Source: Pelomonas sp. Root1217 (GTDB lineage: Bacteria > Pseudomonadota > Gammaproteobacteria > Burkholderiales > Burkholderiaceae_C). Taken from it: a stretch of DNA of 64,000 nt. Within the stretch, counting starts at the first letter, position 1. Each line of letters starts with the position of its first letter. The stretch lies in NCBI RefSeq assembly GCF_001425705.1, contig NZ_LMDC01000001.1:682001-746000 (forward strand). The letters run 5' to 3'. The translations under genes and the position numbers were made by a program. Below are positions 16,741 through 25,653 of the stretch, in pieces. The notes under the pieces were generated by a model. That model was not told the origin of the DNA. It worked only from the letters and a program-made list of their open reading frames with translations, and searched no databases.

Positions 16741-18579
16741 ATGAGTTATCAGGTCCTGGCCCGCAAATACCGCCCGCAGAGTTTCGAGCAACTCGTAGGG
16801 CAGGAGCATGTCGTGCAGGCCCTCGCCAATGCACTGACGCAGGGGCGCCTGCATCACGCCTATCTGTTCACCGGCACGCGCGGCGTGGGCAAGACGACGG
16901 TGTCGCGCATCCTCGCCAAGAGCCTCAATTGCACCGGGCCGGACGGCACGGGCGGCATCACGGCCCAGCCCTGCGGCGTCTGCCATGCCTGCCGGGACAT
17001 CGATTCGGGCCGCTTCGTCGACTACGTGGAGCTGGACGCGGCGTCCAACCGCGGCGTCGAGGAGATCTCGCAGCTGCTGGACCAGGCCGTCTACAAGCCG
17101 GTCGTCGGGCGCTTCAAGGTCTACATGATCGACGAAGTGCATATGCTGTCGAACACCGCCTTCAACGCGATGCTGAAGACGCTGGAGGAGCCGCCCGACT
17201 ACCTGAAGTTCGTGCTGGCGACGACCGACCCGCAGAAGGTGCCGGTCACCGTGCTGTCGCGCTGCCTGCAGTTCAACTTGCGGCCCATGGCGGCGGCAGA
17301 CGTGCAGATGCACCTGGGCAACGTGCTGGGCGCGGAGAGCGTGCCGGCCGAACCGGGGGCGCTGCGCCTGCTATCGCGTGCGGCTCGCGGCTCGATGCGT
17401 GACGGGCTGTCGTTGACCGACCAGGCCATCGCCTTCGGTGCGGGGTCGCTGACTGAAGCCGGCGTGCGCCAGATGCTGGGCAGCGTCGACCGCGGCCATG
17501 TCGTGGCCATCGTGGATGCACTGGCCGCGGCGAGCGGTGAGGCCGTCGTCGCCCAGGCCGATGCGCTGCGCGGCGCGGGCCTGTCGGCCGCCGGCACGCT
17601 GGAGGACCTCGCCACGCTGCTGCAGCAGATGGCCCTGGCCCAGGCCGCGCCCACGGCGCTGGACGATGCCGACAACGAAACGGCCGAGATCCGCCGCCTG
17701 GCTGCTCTACTTCCGGCCGACGAGATCCAGCTGATGTACAGCATGGCCCTGCATGGCCGCGCCGAGCTGCATCTGGCGCCGGACGAATATGCGGGTCTGT
17801 TGATGGTGCTGCTGCGCATGCTGGCCTTCCGGCCGGCCGGCACGAGCCCCAAGCCCATCAAGGCCGCGGCCCTGGTGAGGCCGGCGGCAGTGGCCAAGGC
17901 GGTTGTCGCCGTGCCGCTGCCCAAGGTGGCGCCACCGGCGCTGGTGGCGGTGCCCAAGGTTGTCGCGCCGGTCCCGGTGGTCGCGGCGCCCGTGGTGGCC
18001 GAGCCGGCCGCCCCCAGGCTCAGCGACCGACTGCGCCCGCGCCCGGTCGAAGTCGAGGCGCAGGCCGATGACGACATGGATGGCCCGCCGCCCGACGATG
18101 CGCCGCCGCCGTGGATGGAAGCGGATGACGCGCCCGCGCCGGTGGCTGCTGCGGCTCGCGAGCCCGAAGCGCCGCGCCGCGCCGAGCTGCGCGAGACGCC
18201 CGAAGGTGCGCAGTGGGCCGAGCGCATCGCGGCCCTCAACCTGGTGGGCATGACGGGCGAGCTGGCCCGCCAGGCCCAGGCCCTGGGCTGCGCCAGCGCC
18301 GACGGCCGCGAGGTCTGGACGCTGCGCGTCGAGCGCGAATCGCTGCGCGCGCCGGCCCTGGTCAGCAAACTCGAAGCGGCCCTCGACGCAAAGCTCGACA
18401 TTGAGGTCGGCGTGGCCGAAGACTCCATCGCCCTGCGCACGGTCGCCCGGGCCGAAGCCCAACAGCGTGCTGCCGAGGATCTGGCTACTCAGCATCCGAT
18501 GACGCGCACCCTGCTTTCCCAATTCCCGTCGGCGCGCATCCTGCCCGGTTCGGTGCAGCCGCTGACTCCCACTCCGTAG
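16741..18579 (+). CDS. dnaX: DNA polymerase III subunits gamma/tau
   Basis: 612 residues. [20 protein letters not shown] is the canonical start. The Walker A motif GTRGVGKTT lies near residue 45, a zinc module (CxxC pair in CGVCHAC) near 64-79, and the DEVHMLS Walker B motif follows. After the clamp-loader ATPase comes a long Pro/Ala/Val-rich linker (about 375-480) and a tau-like C-terminal domain ([20 protein letters not shown]) that binds polymerase and helicase. I saw no obvious A-rich slippery frameshift site that would make gamma. An in-frame ATG at 16732 exists; 16741 fits homologs better. It is followed 14 bases later by ybaB and then recR, the classic arrangement. Confidence 0.96.
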   Translation: MSYQVLARKYRPQSFEQLVGQEHVVQALANALTQGRLHHAYLFTGTRGVGKTTVSRILAKSLNCTGPDGTGGITAQPCGVCHACRDIDSGRFVDYVELDAASNRGVEEISQLLDQAVYKPVVGRFKVYMIDEVHMLSNTAFNAMLKTLEEPPDYLKFVLATTDPQKVPVTVLSRCLQFNLRPMAAADVQMHLGNVLGAESVPAEPGALRLLSRAARGSMRDGLSLTDQAIAFGAGSLTEAGVRQMLGSVDRGHVVAIVDALAAASGEAVVAQADALRGAGLSAAGTLEDLATLLQQMALAQAAPTALDDADNETAEIRRLAALLPADEIQLMYSMALHGRAELHLAPDEYAGLLMVLLRMLAFRPAGTSPKPIKAAALVRPAAVAKAVVAVPLPKVAPPALVAVPKVVAPVPVVAAPVVAEPAAPRLSDRLRPRPVEVEAQADDDMDGPPPDDAPPPWMEADDAPAPVAAAAREPEAPRRAELRETPEGAQWAERIAALNLVGMTGELARQAQALGCASADGREVWTLRVERESLRAPALVSKLEAALDAKLDIEVGVAEDSIALRTVARAEAQQRAAEDLATQHPMTRTLLSQFPSARILPGSVQPLTPTP

Positions 18580-18593
18580 ACAAGGACACGATC

Positions 18594-18920
18594 ATGATGA
18601 AAGGCCAACTCGCCGGCTTGATGAAGCAAGCCCAGGCGATGCAGGACAACCTGAAGAAGGCGCAGGACGAACTCGCCAACATTGAGGTCGAGGGCCAGAG
18701 TGGCGCCGGGCTTGTCAAGGTGCTGATGACCTGCAAGCACGAGGTTCGCCGCGTGACCATCGACCCCAGCCTGCTGGCCGATGACAAGGACATGCTGGAA
18801 GACCTCGTCGCCGCCGCCTTCAACGACGCTGCCCGCCGCGCCGAGGCGACCAGCTCCGAGAAGATGGGCAAGCTGACGCAAGGCATGCCGATGCCCCCCG
18901 GCATGAAGTTCCCGTTTTGA
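18594..18920 (+). CDS. ybaB: YbaB/EbfC nucleoid-associated protein
   Basis: A 108-residue member with the family hallmarks: [20 protein letters not shown] at the start, [20 protein letters not shown] in the central sheet, and the C-terminal [18 protein letters not shown]. The tweezer-like homodimer binds DNA without strong sequence preference. It lies between dnaX and recR, a very widely conserved order. Two consecutive ATG codons start the frame, after an AAGGA site. Confidence 0.96.
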   Translation: MMKGQLAGLMKQAQAMQDNLKKAQDELANIEVEGQSGAGLVKVLMTCKHEVRRVTIDPSLLADDKDMLEDLVAAAFNDAARRAEATSSEKMGKLTQGMPMPPGMKFPF

Positions 18921-18932
18921 TGGCCCACCCCC

Positions 18933-18963
18933 GAGGCGCTTCGCGCCTCCCCCTCAAGGGGGC
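18933..18963. repeat. Short GC-rich double-hairpin repeat
   Basis: Just after the ybaB stop codon, GAGGCGC pairs with GCGCCTC and CCCCCT with AGGGGG. Similar CCCCC/GGGGG hairpins recur between genes here, for example near 30760. They are a familiar intergenic feature of Burkholderiales genomes. The rest of the 18921-19056 gap shows no gene. Confidence 0.5.
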
Positions 18964-19056
18964 GCAGCCAGTGGCCTGGCAAAGCCAGTTCCACGGCTGC
19001 CGCTTGATGAGATCGCGCCTGCGGCTGCGATCGTTTACTGACAACGTGGCTTCGAT

Positions 19057-19638
19057 TTGAACGCACTGGATACGCTTGTTGAGGCGCTCAAGCGCCTGCC
19101 CGGCGTGGGCCAGAAGTCGGCCCAGCGCATGGCCTACCACCTGCTGCAGCATGACCGGCTGGCCATGCCGCGCCTGGCTGATGCGCTGACGGCGGCGGGC
19201 GAGCACATCAAGCATTGCGAGCGCTGCCACACCTTCAGCGAAACGCCGATCTGCAGCGTCTGCGCGGACGCCGAGCGCGACGCGCGGCTGCTGTGCGTCG
19301 TCGAGACGCCGGCCGACCAGGCCGCGCTGGAGCGCACCGCGTCCTATCGCGGCTACTACTTCGTGCTGCTGGGGCGGCTGTCGCCGCTGGATGGTGTCGG
19401 CACGCGCCAGATCGGCGCGGCCGAGTTGCTGGCGCGGGCGAGCGAGGAGGGTGTCGAGGAAGTCATCCTCGCCACCAGCTTCACCGCTGAGGGTGAGGCC
19501 ACGGCCCATGTGTTGGCTGAGGCGCTGCGCGCCCGGAGCATCAAGTCGACGCGGCTCGCGCGCGGCGTGCCGGTGGGCAGCGAACTCGAATACGTGGACC
19601 TGGGCACCATCGCCCATGCCCTGACCGACAGACGATGA
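19057..19638 (+). CDS. recR: Recombination mediator RecR
   Basis: 193 residues. A helix-hairpin-helix is at the start ([20 protein letters not shown]), a C4 zinc finger near residue 53 ([16 protein letters not shown]), and a Toprim domain ([17 protein letters not shown]). The C-terminal Walker-B-like tail ends [17 protein letters not shown]. RecR works with RecF/RecO to load RecA on gapped DNA. The only in-frame start giving this N-terminus is a TTG at 19057, because a TGA lies directly upstream; no good ribosome site is visible. It is separated from ybaB by 136 bases that include a repeat. Confidence 0.95.
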   Translation: MNALDTLVEALKRLPGVGQKSAQRMAYHLLQHDRLAMPRLADALTAAGEHIKHCERCHTFSETPICSVCADAERDARLLCVVETPADQAALERTASYRGYYFVLLGRLSPLDGVGTRQIGAAELLARASEEGVEEVILATSFTAEGEATAHVLAEALRARSIKSTRLARGVPVGSELEYVDLGTIAHALTDRR

Positions 19639-19648
19639 AGGAAGCCCG

Positions 19649-20041
19649 ATGACGATTGCCCAACTCTGCCTGTTGGTGGCCTGCGCGCTGCCCATCGTCT
19701 GCGCGGGGCTTGCCAAGTCCAAGGGCTTCGGCAAGCGCAGACGCGACGGCGGTTTCGACAACAACCAGCCGCGTGAATGGCTGGCCCGGCTCGGCGGCTG
19801 GCAGGCGCGGGCCAATGCGGCCCAGGCCAACAGCTGGGAGGCGCTGCCCATCTTCATCGCCGGCCTCTTCGTCGCGCATCAGCACCAGGCGGCGCAGGGT
19901 ACGGTGGATGCGTTGGCGGTCGGCTTCATCGCGGCGCGCCTGGCCTATGTTGGCCTGTACGTCGCGGATCGCGCTTCGCTGCGCTCCCTGTTGTGGATCG
20001 CAGGCCTCGTGGCCTGCGTCGCACTCTTTATCGTTCGTTGA
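19649..20041 (+). CDS. MAPEG family membrane protein
   Basis: 130 residues with four hydrophobic helices (LCLLVACALPIVCAGLAK; ALPIFIAGLFVAHQ; VGFIAARLAYVGLYVA; LLWIAGLVACVALFIV). The motif REWLARLGGWQARANAAQAN followed by SWEALP is typical of bacterial MAPEG proteins related to glutathione-metabolising membrane enzymes. The substrate is unknown. It starts 10 bases after recR, probably co-transcribed, and faces mltD tail to tail with 7 bases between stops. Confidence 0.88.
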   Translation: MTIAQLCLLVACALPIVCAGLAKSKGFGKRRRDGGFDNNQPREWLARLGGWQARANAAQANSWEALPIFIAGLFVAHQHQAAQGTVDALAVGFIAARLAYVGLYVADRASLRSLLWIAGLVACVALFIVR

Positions 20042-20048
20042 AGACGCG

Positions 20049-21608
20049 TCAAGGCGTGGCTGCGGCCATGACGGTGCGGCCCTTGCCACCCTTGGCCTTG
20101 GGCTGCGCCTTGGCGGCCACCTTCACGACCTTGGCGCGTGTGGTCTTGGCCACCACCGGCGCCTTCGTCGGCGTGAACGCCGTATAGATGACAACGGCCT
20201 GGCCCGGCTTGAGGCGGCCGTTGGAGCCCAGCTTGTTCCACTGCGCCACCTGCGCGCTGCGCACCTTGTAGCGGGCGGCGATGGTGGCCACGGTGTCAGC
20301 CTTGCCGGCCTTGTGCGTCACGCGGCGCAGCGGCGGCGCGTCGGGCGCGAGGTTCAGCGCGGCGGTGTCCGCCAGGCGTTCGGACACATCGGCGACGACG
20401 TGTTCGCCGCGGGGCACCAGCAGCGTCGAGCCGGCCTTCACGAGCATCTTGGGCGGGATCTTGTTGATGTCGCGCAGCAGGGTTTCGCTGGTGCCGGCAC
20501 GCCGGGCGGCTTCGGCTGGGCTCATGGTTTTGGGCACGACCCAGGCCGTCCAGCTCGCCAGCGGGCCGCTGTGGCGGGCCAGGTTCTCGGCGAAGGCGCT
20601 GGCCTGGTCATAGGGCAGCAGCACCTGCGGCGTGGCGGCCGCCAGGATGACCGGCTTGTTCATCTGCGGGTTGAACTGCTGGAAGGTCTCCAGCGTGATG
20701 CCGGCAAGCTGGGCGGCCAGGGCCACGTCGATGTCGCGCTCGATCTTCACGCTCAGAAAGTACGGGTGGTTGGCCACCACCGGCAGCGTCAGCGCATAGC
20801 GGTCGGGCGCGAAGACGATGTTCTTCACCGCCTGCAGCTTGGGCACGTAGTAGCGCGTTTCATCGGGCATCTTCAGGCTGGCGTAGTCGGTTGGCAGGCC
20901 GAGCTTCTGGTTGCGCGCCACCGCCTTCTGCACATTGCCCTGGCCCCAGTTGTAGGCGGCCAGGGCCAGATGCCAGTCGCCGAACTGCTTGTACAGGCGG
21001 CCGAGGTAGTCCAGCGCGGCGCGGGTGGAGGCCAGCACGTCGCGGCGGTCGTCGCGGAAGATGTTCTGCTTGAGGTCGAAGTCGCGGCCGGTGGCGGGCA
21101 TGAACTGCCACATGCCGGTGGCCTTGGCCGTCGACACGGCATGCGTGACGAAGGCGCTCTCCACGAAGGGCAGCAGGGCCAGCTCGGCCGGCATGCCGCG
21201 CTTCTCCACCTCATCCATGATGTGGAAGAGGTAGCGGCTGCCGCGCGTGGTCATGCGCTCGACGTAGTCAGGCCGGGCGCTGTACCAAGCCTCGGCCTTG
21301 CGCACCCAGTCGTCGTCCAGGTCCTGCAGCTGGAAGCCCTTGCGCACACGCGCCCAGAGGTCGGCGTTCACGTCAGGCGCGTCGAGGTCGATCTTCTCGC
21401 CGGGGCGCAGGTTGTCCTCCAGCAGCTCGGCCGCGATGGCGCGCACGGGCGGTGGCGCCGCGAGCGTCAGTGGCGCGGGGCTGGGTTCGGTGGTGGGGGG
21501 AGGGGCGGGAGGGGCGTCGAGTCTGGCCGGCTCGACGGGAGCGGTGGTGGCGCAGGCGGCGAGCAGCAGCGCGAGCGCCAGAGGCGAAAGTCGGTGAATT
21601 AGGTTCAT
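20049..21608 (-). CDS. mltD: Membrane-bound lytic murein transglycosylase D with LysM repeats
   Basis: 519 residues. The signal peptide ends at a lipobox (ALALLLAAC, Cys 19). The lytic transglycosylase domain has the catalytic Glu at about 150 (LLPFVESAF) and ATGMWQFMPATGRDFDL, AAYNWGQGNVQ and TRYYVPKLQAVKNI. Two LysM-type modules follow (KTMSPAEAARRAG; KAGKADTVATIAARYKV) before a Lys/Ala-rich tail. It cleaves peptidoglycan to 1,6-anhydromuropeptides at the outer membrane. The ATG at 21608 overlaps the gloB stop as ATGA, so translation is coupled. The gloB-mltD pairing is also found in enterobacteria. Confidence 0.95.
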   Translation of the reverse strand: MNLIHRLSPLALALLLAACATTAPVEPARLDAPPAPPPTTEPSPAPLTLAAPPPVRAIAAELLEDNLRPGEKIDLDAPDVNADLWARVRKGFQLQDLDDDWVRKAEAWYSARPDYVERMTTRGSRYLFHIMDEVEKRGMPAELALLPFVESAFVTHAVSTAKATGMWQFMPATGRDFDLKQNIFRDDRRDVLASTRAALDYLGRLYKQFGDWHLALAAYNWGQGNVQKAVARNQKLGLPTDYASLKMPDETRYYVPKLQAVKNIVFAPDRYALTLPVVANHPYFLSVKIERDIDVALAAQLAGITLETFQQFNPQMNKPVILAAATPQVLLPYDQASAFAENLARHSGPLASWTAWVVPKTMSPAEAARRAGTSETLLRDINKIPPKMLVKAGSTLLVPRGEHVVADVSERLADTAALNLAPDAPPLRRVTHKAGKADTVATIAARYKVRSAQVAQWNKLGSNGRLKPGQAVVIYTAFTPTKAPVVAKTTRAKVVKVAAKAQPKAKGGKGRTVMAAATP

Positions 21609-22402
21609 CGGAATCCGTTCTTCCATTCGCGCAGGGTGGCGAACACATCGACCGGGCTGGGCGCGGCCGGGAGTTTGAGGGGGGCGTGGCGGCGGGCAGC
21701 CTCACGCAGAGCGGCTTCGGTACAGCGCAGGAAAGGGTTGATGCGAACTTCGTTGCCGATGCGGCCCGGCAGCGTGGGCCGGCCCGCGGCGCGCTCGGCC
21801 TCGCACCAGGTGGCGTAGGCCGCCAGTGCCGCGTTGGCCGGGTCCACTTCGCGAGCGAAGCGCAGGTTGGACAGCGTGTACTCGTGGGCGCAGCAGACCC
21901 GCGTCTCGGGCGGCAGCGCGGCCAGCGACTGCAGCGATGCATGCATCTGCGCCGGGGTGCCCTCGAACAGGCGGCCGCAGCCGCCGCTGAAGAGGGTGTC
22001 GCCGCAGAACAGCAATGGATCGCTGCCAGGCACGTCGGCCGCGAAATACGCGATGTGGCCAGCCGTGTGGCCGGGCACATCCATGACGGCGAACTTGAGG
22101 CCGAGCAACTCGATCGCATCGCCGCCGTGCAGGCGCTGCACTGGTTCGGGCAGCTTCTCGTGGACGGGGCCGTAGATGGGGCCGTGCAGACGTGGCCGCA
22201 GCGCATCGACGCCACCGACGTGATCGCCATGGTGGTGGGTCAATAGAATGCCCGCCAGCGTCAGGCCCCGGGCATCGAGCGCCGCAGCCACCGGCGCGGC
22301 GTCACCGGGATCGACGACGAGGGCCTCGCGGCCGTTGTCCAGCAGCCAGAGGTAGTTGTCGTCGAAAGCGGGAAGAGGCGTGAGCGTCAACGTAAGCGTC
22401 AA
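21605..22402 (-). CDS. gloB: Hydroxyacylglutathione hydrolase (glyoxalase II)
   Basis: About 265 residues of metallo-beta-lactamase fold. The metal site THHHGDHVGG, the strand motif VPGHTAGHIAYFA, the FCGDTLFSGGCGRLFEGT loop, CCAHEYTLSNLRFA and the C-terminal NPFLRC are all diagnostic. It hydrolyses S-lactoylglutathione to lactate and glutathione after glyoxalase I. No ATG suits the N-terminus; TTG at 22402 (TLTLTLTPLPAFDDNYLW) is my choice, with TTG at 22411 as alternative. It is divergent from, and very close to, the methyltransferase gene (22415). Confidence 0.93.
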   Translation of the reverse strand: MTLTLTLTPLPAFDDNYLWLLDNGREALVVDPGDAAPVAAALDARGLTLAGILLTHHHGDHVGGVDALRPRLHGPIYGPVHEKLPEPVQRLHGGDAIELLGLKFAVMDVPGHTAGHIAYFAADVPGSDPLLFCGDTLFSGGCGRLFEGTPAQMHASLQSLAALPPETRVCCAHEYTLSNLRFAREVDPANAALAAYATWCEAERAAGRPTLPGRIGNEVRINPFLRCTEAALREAARRHAPLKLPAAPSPVDVFATLREWKNGFR

Positions 22403-22414
22403 TGGCGCCAACCC

Positions 22415-23146
22415 ATGACAGATAAAGCGCCGAGTATAGATTTGGCAGCCTGGCTGCAAACCCCGCCCGGGCACCATCTGCTCGCCTGGGAGCAGGCCCA
22501 GGTCGACGCAGTCGTGACCGATTTGTTCGGGTTTCACGCCTTACAACTCGGCCTGCCCGAACTGGACGGCCTGCAGGCCAACCGCATGCCGCACCGCTGG
22601 CTGGCCGGCCGGGATCTGCTGTGCGACTTTGACGCCCTGCCTTTCGAGAGCGCCAGCCTGGACCTCGTGCTGCTGCCGCATGCGCTGGAACTGGCACCCG
22701 ACGCCCACGCCTTGCTGCGCGAAGTCGAACGCGTGCTCAGGCCCGAGGGCCGGCTGATCGTCTTCGGCCTGAACCCGGCCAGCCTCTGGGGCCTGCGCCA
22801 GAACCTGGGCCGGCTCAGGCGCCGCGGTGAGCCTTATCTGCCCCAGGATGGCGACTTCATTGGCTATTGGCGGCTGCGCGACTGGCTCAAGCTCCTGAGC
22901 TTCGACGTCGAGGCGGCGCGCTTCGGCATCTACCGACCGCCGCTGCGCTCCGAGGCCTGGCTGCAGCGCTGGCGCTGGGTCGACGGCGTGGGCTCGCGCT
23001 GGTGGCCGGTGCTGGGCGCCGTCTACTTCATCCAGGCAGTCAAGCGCGTGCAGGGCATGCGCATGATCGGCCTGGCCAAGAACTCGCGCTTGGCGGCCAA
23101 GAAGGCGCCGGCCGTCGCGCTGAACAACCATCACAAAAAAGAATGA
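22415..23146 (+). CDS. SAM-dependent methyltransferase (YafS-like)
   Basis: 243 residues of a class I methyltransferase. The family start [20 protein letters not shown], the motif around [20 protein letters not shown] and [20 protein letters not shown] resemble YafS of E. coli, which also lies between gloB and rnhA. The usual glycine-rich SAM loop is weak here. The substrate is unknown. The gene overlaps rnhA by ATGA, implying coupled translation. Confidence 0.88.
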   Translation: MTDKAPSIDLAAWLQTPPGHHLLAWEQAQVDAVVTDLFGFHALQLGLPELDGLQANRMPHRWLAGRDLLCDFDALPFESASLDLVLLPHALELAPDAHALLREVERVLRPEGRLIVFGLNPASLWGLRQNLGRLRRRGEPYLPQDGDFIGYWRLRDWLKLLSFDVEAARFGIYRPPLRSEAWLQRWRWVDGVGSRWWPVLGAVYFIQAVKRVQGMRMIGLAKNSRLAAKKAPAVALNNHHKKE

Positions 23147-23631
23147 CCGAACCCACGACTAAGCCCACCGCCCTCATCAAGCGCCCGCAGGTCACCATCT
23201 ACACCGACGGCGCCTGCAAGGGCAACCCCGGCCCCGGCGGCTGGGGCGCCTGGCTGAGCAGCGGCGGCCATGACAAGGAACTCTTCGGCGGCGAACGCGA
23301 GACGACCAACAACCGCATGGAGCTGATGGCCCCCATCGAGGCGCTGGCCTCGCTCAAGCGCAGCTGCGACGTCGTCGTCTACCTGGACAGCGAATACGTG
23401 CGCAAGGGCATCACCGAATGGATCATCAACTGGCAGCGCCGCGGCTGGAAGACGGCCGACGGCAAGCCCGTGAAGAACGCCGACCTCTGGCAGCGGCTGG
23501 ATGCGCTGCGCAAGCTTCACACGGTGGACTGGCGCTGGGTCAAGGGCCATGCCGGGGACCCGGGCAACGAGCGCGCCGACATGCTGGCGAACAAGGGTGT
23601 CGCTTCCCTCAGTAAAGTCCGCGCCACGTGA
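23143..23631 (+). CDS. rnhA: Ribonuclease HI
   Basis: 162 residues. [20 protein letters not shown] carries the first catalytic Asp; [20 protein letters not shown] the catalytic Glu; [14 protein letters not shown] the next Asp; and [18 protein letters not shown] the last His/Asp. It degrades the RNA strand of RNA-DNA hybrids. The ATG overlaps the methyltransferase stop. The gloB, methyltransferase, rnhA neighbourhood is conserved well beyond Betaproteobacteria. dnaQ, often next in line, is absent here. Confidence 0.97.
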   Translation: MTEPTTKPTALIKRPQVTIYTDGACKGNPGPGGWGAWLSSGGHDKELFGGERETTNNRMELMAPIEALASLKRSCDVVVYLDSEYVRKGITEWIINWQRRGWKTADGKPVKNADLWQRLDALRKLHTVDWRWVKGHAGDPGNERADMLANKGVASLSKVRAT

Positions 23632-23646
23632 GACCGGAACGTGCCC

Positions 23647-25653
23647 ATGAAGCTTCTGCCCTCCTTGATTGCACTGCTGCTGGCCGGCGTTGCCCAGGCC
23701 CAGACCTACACCGTCATCTGCGCCAAGGTGCCCTGCGGGCGTCTCCTGGTCACCGAAACGGCCACCCGCCTCGAGACCGACTACAGCTACCGCAACAACG
23801 GCCGCGGCCCCGACCAGAAGGAGGTGCTGGAACTGGCCGCCGACGGCACCTGGCTGGGTTATCGCACCGAAGGCGTGTCGACCTACGGCGCGCGCATTGA
23901 CGAAACCTTCGAGCTCAAGGACGGCCGCGCCAGCTGGCGCTCGCCCGTGGACCGCGGCGACAAGCCCGGCGTGGGGCGCGACCTCGTCTACCTGCCCGTG
24001 CAGGCCAGCCCGGCCTGGGCCGGCCGCGTGGCGCGCACCCTGCTGCAGCGCCCTGACCATCGCGCGTCCGCGTTGCCGGTGGGGCAGATCAGCATCGCGC
24101 GCGTGCAGACGCTCAAGCCGGCCGGTGCCAGCTTCGAGGTCGGCCTCTACGCCATCGACGGCCTGGACCTGGAGCCGAGCTACCTCTGGCTGCGTGAGGA
24201 CAACCAGGCGCTGTTTGCCAAGGTGGATCCGGGCTGGGGCGGCACGCTGCTGCAGGGTTTCGAGGCCGAGATGGACCGGCTGTCCGACCTGCAAAAGGCG
24301 GCGCAACTGGCACGCCTGGAGCGCCTGGCCAAGACCTTGCCCAAGCCGCTGCCCGGCTTGACCGTCATCGAGGGCGTGCGCTGGTTTGATTCCCAGGCCG
24401 CCGTGCTGCGCGGGCCGTCCGATGTCTACCTGCTCGAGGGGCGCATCGCCGCCATCGCCAAGCCGGGCACCCTGAAGAATGCCGAACCGGCCCAGCGCAT
24501 CAGCGGCAAGGGCCGCACCCTGCTGCCGGGCTTCATCGACATGCATGCCCACCTGGACGCCAGCGCGCTGCTGCTGAACCTGGCCGCGGGCGTGACGGCC
24601 GTGCGCGACGTTGGCAACAGCAATGCCGACCTGGCCGAACTGAAAGGCCGCATCGAGCGCGACGAGGTGCTGGGCCCTCGCATCGCGGCCAATGGCTTCA
24701 TCGAAGGCAAGAGCCCGTTCTCGTCGCAGTCCGACTTCGTGGCCGACAACCTGGACGAGGCCCTGGCCGCCATCGACTGGTACGCCGCCCACGGTTACCG
24801 CCAGCTCAAGCTCTACAACTCCATCCGGCCCGAATGGGTCAAGCCCATGGTGGCGCACGCGCGGTCCCTGGGCCTGCGCACTGGCGGCCATGTGCCGGCC
24901 TTCATGACGGCGCGCCAGGCCGTGGAAGCTGGCTACGACGAGCTGCACCACATCAATCAGGTCACGCTGAACTTCCTCGTCGGCAAGGGCGACGACACGC
25001 GCACCCTGCTGCGTTTCAACCTGCCCGGCGACAAGGCGGCCGACCTCAAGCTCAATGACGGCCGCACGCGGGACTTCCTGGCGCTGCTCAAGAAGAAGGG
25101 CACGGTCGTCGACGCAACGATGACGGCCTTCGAGGCCCAGTACACGCAGCGCCAAGGGCAGCCCAATCCCAGCTATGCGATGGTGTCCGCGAACTGGCCG
25201 GCCGTGCTGCAGCGCAGCTATCTGTCGGCCGAAGTCGACATGGACGACACCAAGGCCAGGCGCTGGGGCGCCAGCTGGAAGGTCATGATGGACCTGCTGC
25301 GCCGCATGCACGCGGCCGGCATCCCGCTGGTGGCGGGCACGGACGCCACGCCCGGCTTTGCGTTGCAGCGCGAATTGGAGCTGTATGTGCAGGCCGGCAT
25401 CCCGGCCGCTCAGGCACTGAAGATCGCCACCTGGAATGGTGCGAAACACAGTGACCGTTTGAGCGAGATCGGCAGCATCGAGCGCGGCAAGCGATCCGAC
25501 CTTGTGCTGGTCGACGGCGACCCGGTGGCCGACATCCGCGCTATCCGGCGCATCGCGCTGGTCATCAAGGGCGACCAGGCCTTGTCGCCGTCGGCCCTGT
25601 ACCAGTCCATGGGCATCCTGCCCTTCGTGCCTGCCGCGGAGATCACCAAGTGA
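23647..25653 (+). CDS. Exported amidohydrolase family protein
   Basis: 668 residues. The signal peptide is LLPSLIALLLAGVAQAQ. An N-terminal domain of about 230 residues has no family I recognise. The metal-dependent amidohydrolase barrel follows: LLPGFIDMHAHLDASALLLN (HxH metal site), GVTAVRDVGNSN, GGHVPAFMTARQAVEAGYDE, ELHHINQ, VAGTDATPGFALQRELELY, and GSIERGKRSDLVLVDGDPVA. Relatives include imidazolonepropionase-like enzymes and exported prolidases; substrate not determined. The ATG at 23647 is preferred over a GTG six bases earlier. It overlaps the next gene by GTGA, so amide or peptide hydrolysis may be linked to peptide binding. Confidence 0.88.
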   Translation: MKLLPSLIALLLAGVAQAQTYTVICAKVPCGRLLVTETATRLETDYSYRNNGRGPDQKEVLELAADGTWLGYRTEGVSTYGARIDETFELKDGRASWRSPVDRGDKPGVGRDLVYLPVQASPAWAGRVARTLLQRPDHRASALPVGQISIARVQTLKPAGASFEVGLYAIDGLDLEPSYLWLREDNQALFAKVDPGWGGTLLQGFEAEMDRLSDLQKAAQLARLERLAKTLPKPLPGLTVIEGVRWFDSQAAVLRGPSDVYLLEGRIAAIAKPGTLKNAEPAQRISGKGRTLLPGFIDMHAHLDASALLLNLAAGVTAVRDVGNSNADLAELKGRIERDEVLGPRIAANGFIEGKSPFSSQSDFVADNLDEALAAIDWYAAHGYRQLKLYNSIRPEWVKPMVAHARSLGLRTGGHVPAFMTARQAVEAGYDELHHINQVTLNFLVGKGDDTRTLLRFNLPGDKAADLKLNDGRTRDFLALLKKKGTVVDATMTAFEAQYTQRQGQPNPSYAMVSANWPAVLQRSYLSAEVDMDDTKARRWGASWKVMMDLLRRMHAAGIPLVAGTDATPGFALQRELELYVQAGIPAAQALKIATWNGAKHSDRLSEIGSIERGKRSDLVLVDGDPVADIRAIRRIALVIKGDQALSPSALYQSMGILPFVPAAEITK